A DNA stretch of 64,000 nt, taken from NCBI RefSeq assembly GCF_964340395.1, contig NC_135558.1:2973501-3037500 (forward strand), read 5' to 3'. This stretch comes from Glandiceps talaboti. Lineage: Eukaryota > Hemichordata > Enteropneusta > Spengelidae. Below the pieces are notes generated by a model. The model was not told the DNA's origin. It searched no databases and saw only the letters and a program-made list of their open reading frames with translations. The position numbers were made by a program, and so were the translations under genes. Positions 36,843 to 49,602 of the stretch are shown here, piece by piece. How positions within the stretch are numbered: the stretch's first letter is position 1; each line of letters opens with the position of its first letter.

Positions 36843-37341
36843 TGTATGTCAACATTTGTCAGGAAAAGAATTGTCAGAGACAGATGTTTCAGTGCCCTGT
36901 TTTCACATACAAGCCAGGATTACTAATTTAGAGACATGTATGGTAGGATTTGCTGTAAGGTACACCGTGATATGGCGCCCTCAGGCATCAGCCAATCTCT
37001 TTCAAGATCAAGGTGCAAGGCCAATGAGGGCCATTAAAGCAACAAGAAATACAGTCAAGCTTCTTTTGATATAGGATCAAATCTTTCTATTGATATGTAG
37101 CTCTGTCGGTCAACTGTTTTTGACACCCAAATTAAAGGCCAATATTGGTTTGGAATTAGTTTTAATCTGTATTTATAATTCTAATGGTAAGATCGTAGTA
37201 ATCCAAGACTGTGGGATTGAAGCTTTGGGATTTAACTCTCATCTGACATGGGCCTTTATCAGTGAAACTTAAATATGAATGTATTGAATGGTTATATATG
37301 TGATTTTAAAATATTATCCTTGACAAGGACAGGCATACTTC

Positions 37342-37409
37342 GTCTAGTTCCTATACAGTATCGTTACGATTTATCCCTTTTTTAGAAACCACGGTTAGCG
37401 TCCAGACTA
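37342..37409 (-). mobile_element. Element A solo copy
   Basis: GTCTAGTTCCTATACAGTAT, CGTTACGATTTATCCC, then AACCACGGTTAGCGTCCAGACTA: head and tail of element A in reverse orientation. Confidence 0.8.
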
Positions 37410-37648
37410 AGTCATACTAGTGATAGCTTGCATACTGTGACCTACATCAAGGGTATTACAGTACTGTTAATCTATATACAGGGTCAGATGTTAAGTGGAG
37501 ACCAATTGTAACTTAATTTAAAGTGACAGTGATATGCACAAAGACAGATTGATCACATTTTAGTGTGTGTGTGTAGACACTGAGTGCATGATTACTGACG
37601 ATAATTCCTGGCCTCTTTATCTCTGGGAAGTAAAGATAGGTATTAACA

Positions 37649-38140
37649 ATGGATTAAGGAGAAGGAAAATGGAATGTTGGGAGGAAGGAGTACATTAGGG
37701 ATGGACTGGGAAAGAGATTGGAAGAAATGACAGAAGTAGAAGGAAAAATCAATAGGGATAGAGTTCTGGAGATAACAAGGAAATGGGAGATGAATTACAA
37801 AGAATAAGAGTGGGGCTCGGAAGCATGAAGTGAGTACATTCGTGTGTGAGGGAAGATTAGGTGAAATAAAAGATTTGGGGAGACTGGGGGAGACTATAAA
37901 TGTATGCGGGAACATCTGGTGAAAGAAAGGTTTTGTTGAAAAAGAAAGTACTACTGTATGATGGAATGGGATTGGGATGAAAGAAAGAGATTATAGGGTT
38001 ATGGCAAGAGAGAACTGTTGGGAAGAAGAGAAAGAAAAAAACAGGGAAAGAGAGAGAAAATACAAATAGAAGTGAGTGGAGAAGGAAAGAATTGAACTTA
38101 GGGAATACTGATATTAGAAAAAAAAAACAAGGAAGGAACA
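37649..38140. repeat. Polypurine-rich tract, about 490 bp
   Basis: The + strand is dominated by A and G (for example GGGAGGAAGGAG, GAGAAAGAAAAAAACAGGG, GAGAGAAAATAC), with few C and T. There is no clear fixed repeat unit. Open frames on the - strand here encode only Ser/Phe/Leu/Pro-rich low-complexity peptides and are rejected as genes. Confidence 0.8.
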
Positions 38141-38313
38141 AAAATTGTGTGCTAAGTAGATTATGTATATTGCTGTGTACACTTTAATATGCCTACATTG
38201 TACATGTAGACTTGAAGGACAAATGGTACTACACTATTTAGAATGGTATGGATATTGTTCTGCATGGCAGCATCATAACTATAAAATATAATCATTGCCA
38301 GTGTCCTATCTTA

Positions 38314-38487
38314 TAGTCTATACAGTATCGTTACGATTTATACCTTCACTCACATTGTGGTTAGAAACCACAGTCATCATCGCAAACCACAACCATTTTA
38401 TGGTACTGTTCTTAAAGAGCCGGTTCCTATTTTCAAAGAAATAATAGCTCTGGTTTGCGAGAATGACCACAGTTGGCATCCAGACTA
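38314..38487 (-). mobile_element. Element A, fuller copy (174 bp)
   Basis: Runs from TAGTCTATACAGTATCGTTA to GTTGGCATCCAGACTA. It contains the tail module (ATCGTTACGATTTATACC), a small hairpin (TGTGGTTAGAAACCACA), and a core with TAGCTCTGGTTTGCGAGAAT that links it to the copies at 33,330 and 49,603. Termini TAGTCT...AGACTA are inverted. Confidence 0.8.
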
Positions 38488-40600
38488 TCTATCTTAAGGT
38501 TGTGTTAAGGTTATTTAGAAATAAAGATTCAGAATGTGTGCTGGTCAATCACAAATGCAGTCATGGAGTTACAGTAGTTCTAGAAAATGGAAGGAAAAGT
38601 TGTCTTTTTTTGAAGTAATTTTCAACACTGTTAAATTTGGCAAAGGATGTCATAACTTAGATGCTTGTCAGACTCAAGAGTCCTTTATTTTTACAATCCT
38701 GTCTCTTTATTTCACATTTAGTCATAATTTACACTCGTCTGGCATTTATATATTATGTTGTAGTAAGTTTCACAACACACAGTTTCATTGCAATAATAGA
38801 AAATGAGACTACGACATGATTCAGCATATAAATAATCCTCAACACTGAAGTTGTGTTCCTAAATCACTGTGTGTGTGTACACATGTAGCTGAAAGACCAG
38901 AGTACCACTCATAACTGTCTTTTAACTGTCCATACATCATACTTGACATGGACATGTGTTGTTACATTGTATTGGTATGAAATAAGTGTGACTCTGAATA
39001 TTGATGTCATTCATGATCACTATTGGTTGGTGCCATATGTATGCGTAATCTTAAATTACCAGTAAACTGTTTTTAGCAGTCTATACATCGTACATGACAT
39101 GAACATGTGCTGTTATTTGTATGAAATAAGTGTAAGTATTGTTACATGTTTTGCTGTCATTCATGATCACTATTGGTTGTGCCATATGTATGTAATGGTA
39201 AATTAACAGTTGCTGTATTGTGACATTTTGTCTATGTATTTACTATATATATGCTTGTTGTATTTAAGTAATAAATTAAAGTGTGTTATAATTGCAGCAT
39301 AACTGCAGTTATTACATATGTACCAGTAATATCTGTATAGTGTTTGAGGGAATTATCAAAATGTAATGATACATACATTGCATTTATGAAAAGTGGTATT
39401 CAAATTAAAGAGAATAAGGAACAAATTATTAAGATTTAGAGAAAGTATGTTGATGAAAAGTGGGGAATTTTAATATTGATTTTGTAATGAATAAAACTTG
39501 TAGATGCTCTTGTACTAAAACACAGAATTGGTTCACTTGGTCAGCTTGTCATGTGACATAACCAGTGAACTTCAGATAACCTTTGACCTCAGTTCTGTGG
39601 TAATTGGACTTCAAATAGGAATTTACAAATCAACTGTAAATTTGTGAATTAAATTATTTAAATAAAGTTTGATTGAATCTCATATGGGCTAGATAATTAC
39701 AATTTCTGACCAATTCCTCCATATATACTTAAAATGCATGTCATTGAATTAATTATCTGTAACAGTCATTAATTAATTTATCTAGCATAGTGTCATAGAT
39801 CTGAGTGATTAGTTGCGCTAATTAATCATTCATTAATTCATACTGTATTTAATAATTTAATTTCATAATTAAATGGACTCAGTAATTTTCTGGCTATGTC
39901 ATTACCATGATTATGTTACAAACAGTGAATATTTAATATGCAATATATATACGTACCCTGTGATCAATGTTAATAGAAATTTACTATATTTCAAATACAT
40001 CATGATATGTTCTTGTTTTTGAGTCCTTTTGTTGAAATATGTATGTTTATTGTGAATGTTCCAACAGTTTTTGCAAAGAGCATTGTCAAGTTTTATCACA
40101 GTGCCAATTATACTAGTCGAATAGCTTGTCGTTATACGATAGCTTGTCGTTATACAGCGCTAAGAATGCCTTCTAATAAAAGAGTCATTTTTTTGCGGAT
40201 CAAAATAATGAATACTGGGATTTGTTTTGAGTCACCATATTGTAGGAAATAGGGAAGCCAAATGTTGGTGTCACTAGAAATTGATACGTGGCAGTGATGT
40301 ATCAATTTAATTTACTAGTAAAATACATACTGTTTAGTTTGTATGTCAGGCCTTGGTGCTATAAAAATAAGTGTTGTTTATTTGCTCAGACCGTTAGACC
40401 CCTTAGTCTGAATATAGATGATCACCATGATTGAATAAAAATACAATAGACATGGTGATGAAATATTTATCGACATTATCACATTCTCTCTGTATAGCAA
40501 ACAAACCTCTCTGATATTTAAAAAAAATTAATATCATAGTTTACATTTTTTCTTTTGTCATATATTGATTAGATGCTGTAGTGAAATTGTTTAAGTAATA
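38488..40600. other. Non-coding region
   Basis: Contains diverged direct duplicates around 38,930-39,060 and 39,080-39,200 (TCATTCATGATCACTATTGG in both). An AATTAAT-rich stretch lies at 39,740-39,880, and an 18-bp tandem repeat (ATAGCTTGTCGTTATAC) at 40,120-40,157. No exon recognised. Confidence 0.5.
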
Positions 40601-40744
40601 TAAACCACCCCCTGGGAATGGTATACCACTCGGTTTTGACCAGTGAATGAAATATATGCACTCGCTATTGCTCATGCATATATTGAGCTCACTGGTCAAA
40701 ACCGAGTGGTATACCATTCCCAGGGGGAGGGGGGGGGGGGTTTA
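40601..40744. mobile_element. 144-bp near-perfect palindromic foldback
   Basis: Left arm TAAACCACCCCCTGGGAATG, GTATACCACTCGGTTTTGAC, CAGTGA. The right arm is its reverse complement, with an extended G run. The centre (AATATATGCA ... TGCATATATT) also pairs, leaving a loop of about 10-12 nt. Confidence 0.92.
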
Positions 40745-41512
40745 TCGCTATTATATTATACCAGTATATTGAAAATATTGGAAACAAGATAACATTTTCT
40801 GGTTTTATTTGCACCCCATCCCTGCACGGACTACAACGTTCGTAGACGAACAGTGAACATCAAAATTTGGACGTGTGCCAACTGTGCATTATTGCTCATT
40901 TTAGATGCACTAGTTCCATGTCTAGACCAATCAGATCTCTCAATTTGTGCCATCAATATAGTAATATAATATACTGATATTTATAATATTACATCCTACA
41001 TATTTTTAAATATCATATTTTGGTACATGATTATGACTAGATCAATATCTGATATCATAATCTGATGTGAAACCAGATATAGCTTGTATGATATCCTTAC
41101 CAACAGTTCAATATCAAGTTATACCTAATACTTGTTAGAAGTCCTTTATAATCATTGTTATATTTGAGCAATTTGACGTAAATATTGCTACACATAGTCC
41201 AAATATTGCTACACTGTTCAATCATATTCTGATTTCGAACAAAGTGTGAAAAATGTACAAAGCTTGTTTTGTATGCTGATATCAAAGTGAATAATAATTA
41301 CTTGTAGTCATGTAAACACCCTATCATGACAATGGTTTAGTCCAAAACTACAGTATTGTAGAAATTGATTGGAGGTGGAAGTAAAAAAGTAGTTGATTGG
41401 TTGACAGACCCATACTTGCTATAATAGACCTCAGTTTACAAATTTATGATGTGTTCAGAGCAGTACTAGAAGAGTTACATTGTGATACAATGTAACAATT
41501 TCATCATTTTAG

Positions 41513-41610
41513 GTTTTGACGAGAGAGGATTTGCCATGATGAGACCACCACAGCCAGTAATCCTTGGGTGCCTTAACTGTATCAAGTACATCATTTTCTC
41601 TGGCCGCATG
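41513..41610 (+). CDS. Candidate first coding exon, weakly tetraspanin-like N terminus
   Basis: The acceptor TTTCATCATTTTAG ends at 41,512 and the donor ATG|GTAAGC begins at 41,611. The ATG at 41,536 has good context (GCCATGA) and opens MMRPPQPVILGCLNCIKYII-FSGRM in phase 0. Cys-x-x-Cys-Ile-Lys-Tyr followed by hydrophobics resembles the juxtamembrane start of tetraspanins (CxKYLLFxFN), but the expected transmembrane helix does not follow inside the exon and SGRM is atypical. The frame is also open upstream (GFDERGFA), so an unseen upstream coding exon is possible. No downstream exon of the family was found before 64,000. Confidence 0.35.
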
Positions 41611-42392
41611 GTAAGCAAATATTTGTTACCATGGTAACATGCAACTCAAAATTTGTAAGGATGTGTAGGGACTAGGTTTGATAACAGTAGCAGTTGTTTG
41701 ACTATCACCACACTGTTACAAATCTGCAGACCTCATACATGTACCGATATGTACATGTATACTTCAAATTGTAGACATATTAATAACAACAAAATATGTA
41801 CATGATTGTATATTTAGGAAGGATGGAAGTTAATTTATAAATAACTCCATATTATACTCCAAAAACTTTAATGTAAGTAACCGAAACAGAGCCAATGGCA
41901 TTAAAGCACAACTGCATACTTTATTTGTTCTGAGAGGATCTAAGTTGATGTAATTTTGGGTGGGTTTGATAGATGGGTTATTATGTGTTTTGGGTGGCTT
42001 TGATAGATAGGTCATTATGTGTTTTGGGTTGGTCCAGCACCTTAGAAAGGCCACAAATCATTCTCAGTGATAACTACTTCTACATGTACTTCTGTTGCTC
42101 TTTCTGATGACTCGGTAATACTAACAAGTATCACACCAAGTTACTAATGACTCGGTAATACTAACAAGTTATTATACCAAATACAGTGTGAACAAAAGTT
42201 TTGCAGTAATGTTTCTCTCTTCAAGTTCATAGGGATGACTGACCTACTTGTATATAAAATTGCAAGATTTATATTATTTATTTTGTACAATACAGAGTAT
42301 GAGACTGTCGACAGTCATTCGTGCCTTTTTTGCTAGGTTCCATCTAAAATGTACAAAGTCGTCGCCTCACTCCATAGCACTGAATACTAATG
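41611..42392. other. Non-coding region with small tandem duplications
   Basis: About 41,945-42,030 holds two copies of GGGT(G)GGTTTGATAGAT.GGT..TTATGTGTTTTG. About 42,103-42,172 holds two copies of ATGACTCGGTAATACTAACA. Nothing else seen. Confidence 0.6.
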
Positions 42393-42459
42393 CATACTGA
42401 TAATGATATGAACAGCGAGTGCCGGAGTCATGAACGTAGCTCATATCATTATCAGTATG
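42393..42459. repeat. Inverted repeat, perfect 19-bp arms
   Basis: CATACTGATAATGATATGA and TCATATCATTATCAGTATG around a 29-nt more GC-rich centre. Confidence 0.9.
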
Positions 42460-43187
42460 TTGACAGTCTAAGTAGTAAATTATAGTTAGAAATACTATAC
42501 ATACATGTACTGCTGAAATCATATACGTCACATTATCATTGATAAAATAAATTTATATTAACATTCCATTTATTGAACCACAATAATTTCATATCTTATT
42601 TGATATTTTGAATAAAAAAAATTACTGTAGCCTTATCAATTATGCATATTGTCATTAATGTCCAATAATTATCACCACCAATTGTATTGTAAAGCCTATA
42701 AATTTGTACCTGCTATGATTTTGTCTTGTAAGTCATGAAAACATAAAATTTGACCATGGTATAGTTTTAAAGGTCACATCACAAAGTAAAGATCTTCCTT
42801 ATCCATTCATCATTCATATTTGATAAGTTTCATTTCTAACTGCAGGCAGCAACATATGTACAATATACATAATCTCCCTATATACAATGACTCAGTACCA
42901 GCGACTTACACGACACAGATTTCACTATTATATTTAATTTAGCAATCTAAAGACAGAGATACTACCATCATGTAGGCATAGATAATCTACTGGTAACTGG
43001 ACCCATGTTGGATTTTGTATGCCTACTGTGGTCTTTTTAATGTTGTCTGTTGAAATTTTTACAGGATAAAAGTCACACTCTAGCACATACATGTATAATA
43101 CATTAGAAAACTTATGTAGGAAGGAACAGGTGTCCCTGCAACATGATAGTTTGTGGTTGAATACACATATACATGTGTACGCATAAA

Positions 43188-43370
43188 GAGACTTAGTCTT
43201 GTGTAAGCACACAGACTTTGTCTTGTGTAAGCACAAAGAGACTTTGTTTTTGTCTTGTGTAAGCACAAAGAGACTTTGTCTTGTGTAAGCACAAAGAGAC
43301 TTTGTCTTTGTCTTTGTCTTGTGTAAGCACAAAGAGACTTTGTCTTGTGTAAGCACAAAGAGACTTTGCA
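43188..43370. repeat. Minisatellite, about 26-bp unit with (GTCTTT)n interruptions, 6 copies
   Basis: The unit is GTGTAAGCACAAAGAGACTT plus TGTCTT, and spacing varies by insertion of extra TTTGTC hexamers. Frames across it give only repetitive peptides. Confidence 0.92.
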
Positions 43371-44205
43371 AGCAAGACAGTGATATTTAATTGTCTCACA
43401 TATAGCAGCTAGACCCTAAAGCATTTGTGGCAAGGACATAGTCAAAATCCACCAACGCAAAGGTTTCACTATTAGTATTACAGTGGTAAACACATACTTC
43501 GAGGGTATTATTTTTCATTGCATCAGCAGAAAAATGTGCTCCGGATTATAAGAATACATTTTATGCCATTTGTGAAACCTTTGGAGAGTTCTCCATTAAA
43601 TGAGATATGATTTATTATGTTTTAAAAGTTGGAATAATATAACAATATGAAACAAAATTAACTACAATATCCTTAAAATCTACAGAGAGTTCCATTTAAT
43701 AAAACTATATATTCATACACTTGCTGCTGCTATTTACAAAGTATGCTACTGAAAAAAAACCAAAACACATTTCCACCGGATTACATCTTGTACTCATGTA
43801 TACTGATAGATACCTAATCAAAACACCATACAATGTTGTTTGAATCAGCCATATGTTTCCTGATCAATTAGCGATATAAAAATGCACACATAAAGTAAAG
43901 GGGTTTGTAAGATATTAAAGATACAATATATTAGTCACACTACCCTATCAGATTATACCACTTCAAACAGAAGCCTGATAAGGACTGATATATCAATCTA
44001 AAAGCAAAGCTGATTTTCAAGTTCAGTGCACATCATGTATCATACTGTGTAGTTAGATCTGTAATTACAATGTATTGGAAATGTGAAGGTCAGTTTAGAT
44101 GTTTGCTAGATGGGCAGATTATGTGTCTTCTTCAACAATGCTATCACTACAGCAAAGTTAATAAGTCAAACCATAGACCCTCCACCCGTCAAACTAACAA
44201 TTTTA
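43371..44205. other. Non-coding region
   Basis: No exon or repeat array recognised. Confidence 0.5.
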
Positions 44206-44589
44206 AAGGGGCACATGCTGAGTTTAGACTGTTTTTACTTTGGTGGGTAAAGTAAAATACTTTAAATAAAACCATGGCTAAACTAATCAAGTATAATGTT
44301 TACAACGATTCATGTAGCCATGACGTGTCCCTTTTTATTTTTTACCAACAATCCAACCCATGCGTTGTTCACATAATGACAGGGGTTTCTGCAAATTTGT
44401 TGATACCTACCAACAATTATGTCATCAAATCTTTTATATATTACATTTTTGTATATCTAAATACAGGATTGATTTCTACCAGTATAAGTAACGAATGAGT
44501 GTGCTTCAGTAAGTAGAATGCAATATGTAACACTTCGTAGGCAACAAAAATTGTGTCCAAAAACCATCTAAACTCAGCCTGTGCCCCTT
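44206..44589. mobile_element. 384-bp MITE-like element with 31-bp imperfect TIRs
   Basis: Left end AAGGGGCACATGCTGAGTTT then AGACTGTTTTT. Right end AAAAACCATCTAAACTCAGC then CTGTGCCCCTT. Arms pair over 31 bp with about three mismatches. No transposase is encoded between them. A target duplication could not be settled. Confidence 0.8.
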
Positions 44590-45034
44590 ATAATAATACA
44601 ATGTTACCATAGTTTATATTGTCTATACACCGTCATGTATGTGTTAACGGACAGCTACAGGATCACATTATGTGTCTTCTTCATGAATGTTGTCACAACA
44701 CCACATGCTGTCAAACCAACAACTTGAAATAATAATACAATGTTAGTTTACGCCAGCTAAGATCTACTGGTACAATTGTATATCATACATGTAGATGTTA
44801 TTATAGTGGCATGATCAGATAATATGTGAGGCTGTTCTTCATCAATGTTATCAGTACTAACACTACAGTGAATGCAAACAAATCAGCTTGTTAATTGTAT
44901 TGTTAGTGGTTAGCAAATACAATGTACTACAAGGCTACTTCTTACACATGTACACATTCTGCTAGCTCTGTAACAATAATATTCAATAGGGGCTGGGTTA
45001 GAGAAGCTACTGTGAGGTAAATTGTTATGAATTG
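44590..45034. other. Degenerate repeated modules
   Basis: TTATGTGTCTTCTTCA..AATG and related phrases recur near 44,120, 44,670 and 44,825, suggesting old duplications of about 150-550 bp. No coding evidence. Confidence 0.4.
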
Positions 45035-45037
45035 TAT

Positions 45038-45088
<51 letters not shown>

Positions 45089-45090
45089 TA
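45035..45090. repeat. Microsatellite (TTTA)n
   Basis: About 13 uninterrupted TTTA units. Confidence 0.97.
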
Positions 45091-45184
45091 GTTAAGTATT
45101 AATATTGATGAATTTATCACATTTCTGATGTGTTTGAGATGCCAATTAAAATAACTAGCATATGCATTGGTTTTTGCAGTTTAA

Positions 45185-45475
45185 GGTCTGTTGTATCTTC
45201 ACTGTTAATATTATGTTATATTATGCTGTTATGTCATGATATGCTGTGGTATGCTATGTTACTTTATGCTATGTTCAATATGAGACTTATGTTGTGTTAT
45301 GCTATGTTATGTTATGTTATGTTATGTTACATGTATGTTACAAGCCTGTATTGTTGATAATTTTGTTATGTTATGGTATGTTGCATTATGTTACTTCACT
45401 TCACATCACATCACGTTATGTTATTTTATGTTATGTTATGTTATGTTGTGTTGTGTTGTGTTGTGTTGTGTTATG
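45185..45475. repeat. Pentanucleotide repeat (TTATG)n / (TTGTG)n
   Basis: Interrupted TTATG units pass into pure blocks at 45,296-45,330 and 45,417-45,475, where TTATG gives way to TTGTG units. Neighbouring CATCA/CATCG units (45,400-45,415) are inverted relatives. Confidence 0.9.
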
Positions 45476-46124
45476 ATGTTGCATTTTATGTATGCTACCA
45501 TGCATATTCACTCTGCTTACAATCACAACCATTTTGTTCATGTCTATGACAAAATACTTTCAGTCTACCTGAGGTTCATAGTAATTTACTTTACTAATTC
45601 TTTTTAGTTTTAACCCAAATTGCGATAACGTGTACATATACAACACCTCTATACAAATGTAGGTTCCCCTCACTGTTATCAGTATCTTAAAAATTTAAGA
45701 ACACTGCAGAGACACTGTGATCTCAGTATCATTGCAAACTAACAATATCCAAAATCAATAAATAATCCAATGTTGGCTTCACTCTATTGAAATTAATCTA
45801 CTGAAATGTGAAAATCATTAAGTGTCTAAACTACAAGAATAAAATGCACTATTAATAATTACATTATTCCCTGGACATTCTTACTGGTGTGTTAACAATA
45901 ATGTTGATAAAAAATTATCATGTTCTTCATTCGCGATGCATAACAAGGTTCTTTATTATATCTCTAGTATTTCCCAAGACTGAGGTAAATGTAGATTAAT
46001 TTCCAGAGCATGATGATATAGAATTATCTAGGATAATTAAAGTTTACTTTAAAAATTATATTATAAAATTTAATATGCCACCATAACTTCATCATTTGCA
46101 GATGATTTGAATTCTTTCATATCG

Positions 46125-46685
46125 TATGTACACACACACACACACACACACACATACATGTACATGTACACACACACGAATGTGCAAAAAAACGCACACA
46201 TAGACACACATTCAAGCATACACATAGACACATACATAAGCATACCCACACTCACATATACATGTACACACACACAAATGTACAAAAACACGCACACATA
46301 GACACACATTCAAGCATACACATAGACGCATACATAAGCATACCCACACTCACACATGTACCCATATGTACACACACACGTGACATACATATACATACCG
46401 GTACATACATTAGTATACATGTATATATACAATGTATACATACATACATACATACATACATACATACATACATACATGTACATATAGACACAGGCACACA
46501 CACACATACACACATACATACATACATACATACATACATACATACATACATACATACATACATACATACATACATACATACATACATACATACATGATAC
46601 ATACACACATACATACATACATACATACATACATACATACATACATACATACATACATACATACAATGTACATACATACTTCCAT
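46125..46685. repeat. Compound microsatellite: (CA)n, 100-bp duplication, (CATA)n
   Basis: (CA)n at 46,130-46,155 is followed by two adjacent copies of about 100 bp (46,157-46,254 and 46,258-46,355), sharing CACATAGACACACATTCAAG and CATAAGCATACCCACACTCA. Long (CATA)n blocks then run from 46,432 to 46,670. Confidence 0.95.
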
Positions 46686-47279
46686 ACACACATGTTCTTG
46701 TTATGGTGCAATAAGAAGATAAAATCAACTGGAGTTCTCCAGTCATTTGCCTTGTTTCTCAGCATTGCTTTTGTTATAAGAAATTTACCAGAGTATTCCA
46801 GACCTTCCACTAGTGTTCCCCTTCAAAATTGTAATGGGAACCTGTACAAATATTATCATATTTCCCTTCTTTTATTACGGCAGTCATCAATTATTTTTCA
46901 AATGTCAACTCTTGACTACATCTGCCATAGCAAATGTGATTTGTCAAAATGTAATACCATACAAATATAGAGTAGTAATACTTGTAGACAGTGTTTGACA
47001 AACTCTATTCACTGGATTGTAATTTTGTTGACTGTAAGTATTATAATATTAGTCATGAGATAGATAGATGTAAGTAGATATTATTGTTTGTACAGAGAAG
47101 CTTTGTTTTTTGTCTGTCTGTCACTCATTTGTGGAGCCAATTGTTTATAATGAAGTGTGCATGCCGACAGTCTGTTGAACTATACATTCATTTTATATTG
47201 CTATGTACCAAAATCAATGAAATAAAATTAATGTATTTAAGACAAAGTTTGGCAAGTGACACTCTTCGTAATTTGTAAT
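46686..47279. other. Non-coding region
   Basis: No exon, RNA gene or repeat recognised. Confidence 0.5.
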
Positions 47280-47450
47280 CAGACTGATTCCACTGTTACA
47301 GTATCCTGCCCATCAGACTGATTCCAGTACCCTGCCCATCAGACTGATTCCACTGTTACAGTATCCTGCCCATCAGACTGATTCCAGTATCCTGCCCATC
47401 AGACTGATTCCACTGTTACAGTATCCTGCCCATCAGACTGATTCCAGTTA
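47280..47450. repeat. Minisatellite, about 60-bp dimeric unit, 3 copies
   Basis: CAGACTGATTCCACTGTTAC / AGTATCCTGCCCAT alternates with a shortened CAGACTGATTCCAGTATCC / TGCCCAT, giving long-short dimers of about 60 bp. Confidence 0.92.
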
Positions 47451-49602
47451 CAATACATGTATCATGACTATGAGAATGATTCCACTGTTATTTAGACTAC
47501 ATTTTCTTATGTGATTGTGGCCAGTTGCCTATTAAATATATACAATGCTGTGCAGCAGCACATGCAGTTATGTGCATCAGTAGTATGATAAAGCTTTGCA
47601 GGAGGCCGTGAGTTTTCATTAAAGAATAAACCTCAGGCATGTTCTGGCTTCCTTAATAATATTTAGAAAACTGAAGAGGCACCTATGTCCATAAGGTCAT
47701 ATGTTCTGAATATTGGTCAGGCTGTTGACAAAGAGTGAAGGCGTCCAGGGAACAATTTTCACGTTTTTGTTTGGAACAAAAGTCTACTTTTTTATTAAAC
47801 ATGGGTGAATTTTAATTTGAAAACTTTAAATTTTGGTCATAAGATTTCTGTAATACTGTCCACAAACATATTTTGTTATACAGTGATATAGAATAAACCC
47901 TAGTGCTACCCAAATGAAACGATAAAATTTGAATATTGAATACAACTACACCACAAAAGATCAGACTAGAGAATTTAAACCTTAACACTGAGCAATTGTT
48001 TTTCTTCAAAAGAACCCTTGAATAAGGCATAGGTGTTTGACTTGTCATGTCATTCGATCAATTCACATTTCTTTATGTAGACATTGCTATATGTATGATC
48101 ACAAGATTGTGATTCACAATCACATGTATGTATGATGTTACGAACTTTCTAGTGAATTGTAGAACCGTAACCACATAACAGACACCAATAAACTGCACAT
48201 TAGACATTAGTGTTGTGAGGGGGGGGGGGGGTGTCTATGTGTTTGAATGATGAAGACTTGTTATTTGTAAAAGACTGTTAGTGTTTGATCAGTCAATTCC
48301 ATCATGCATGTTGCATGCATGTATATATGCCTCAACCTTAGGTCTCGATATAATATTTCCAAAGCACTATACATTATACTGTAGTGTACTGAACTGTGTT
48401 GATGTTTGATCTAATGCTAAGGTGTTGTACACGACTGAATCATTGATAATCAGATCAAACTTTAATTCAACTTACTGATATTGTCTTATTAATACATCAA
48501 TCATACAGTATACATTGTACATCTTCTGTGAGTGTGAATTCAATCAATCCATCCATTCATTATGTAAGCAATATAGGTTTGACTCGTGAGGCTAGGCACC
48601 ATCAATATAATGCAGTCCTTGCAGAGTGATGATTTCTACTTTATGTTAGAGCTTTGTATCTTGTAGTCTATGTTATTACACACTTTAAAAATAGTGTGTC
48701 AGTTGTTAAAGAACAAAGGGTAACAATAATGATATAACCAATGCTAAGTCACTACACACGATTTGATAGCAATTGTACTTTAAAAGGTCTAAGATATAAA
48801 CGATTTAGAATATTCAGGATAAAAGATTGTTATAAATGTTAATTCTTTCAATCTATTAATCAAAGCATGAACAACTTGAAATTTGCCTGATGTCACGAGT
48901 CCATAACCACACCCTAATTCTTGTATCTAGAAGCATAGCAAAATTCTATGCCTTAATACTTGTCAGATGAGTATCAAATGTAAATACTTCTCTGTACTAA
49001 TCATTATCCTATCAAAAATCAGTCATACAAAATCATAATCTCATGCAAACTTTGTAACTATTATCATTTCTATTTTAAACATGAAATCTGTAAATAACTC
49101 TCTATTTGAATTGATGTAAAAGTTTTTGCCTGAAATGATGATATTTAGATTGAGAGAATTTTTTCAGATGTGTAATCTACAAATATTTGTAGTGTGGGAT
49201 CATATCTACTTATAACTTTTCTTTTCTTTGCTAGACCAGTGAACTATATACTCATAATTATATAGCCATTGTTCAGATGTCTCATTCTCCTAAAATAAAT
49301 AAAATGAGAATGTCAGTGTCATACTTTAGACAAACCAACTGTTAGACCAGCATGTTACATGGACAAATAAATGCTAACTATTTTCATTTATACCAAAATT
49401 GTTACAAAAATAACTAAAAAAAATTCCTACATAACAGGAAACAATTTAGACAAATACCTGTAAAATCTTTTACAAAATAATGTCTATGATGAAAAACTAT
49501 TGCCAACCATATAACAAGATGCTAGTAACCTGACTATTATAACTGATTAAATCATTCCAGACACTTTTCTCTCTTATTTTCAAAAAATCTTATGTGTCAA
49601 TT
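47451..49602. other. Non-coding region
   Basis: AT-rich sequence; a G run lies at about 48,219-48,231. No coding exon or structured element seen. Confidence 0.5.

Noticed and set aside
37643-38141. Phe/Ser/Pro-rich frames on the - strand
   Set aside because: A consequence of the polypurine tract; no protein family features.
41513-41610. Firm tetraspanin gene call
   Set aside because: Only a CxxCIKY-like juxtamembrane motif is visible; no transmembrane helix, CCG motif or second exon was found, so it is kept as a weak candidate.
42934-43399. 145-residue frame with LCAYTRQ repeats on the - strand
   Set aside because: Translation of the 26-bp minisatellite; no conserved domain, and overlapping frames are equally open.
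46252-46810. Long open frames with MYVC or HTYI repeats on both strands
   Set aside because: They are translations of the (CATA)n microsatellite and its neighbours; low complexity, no start context or splice support.
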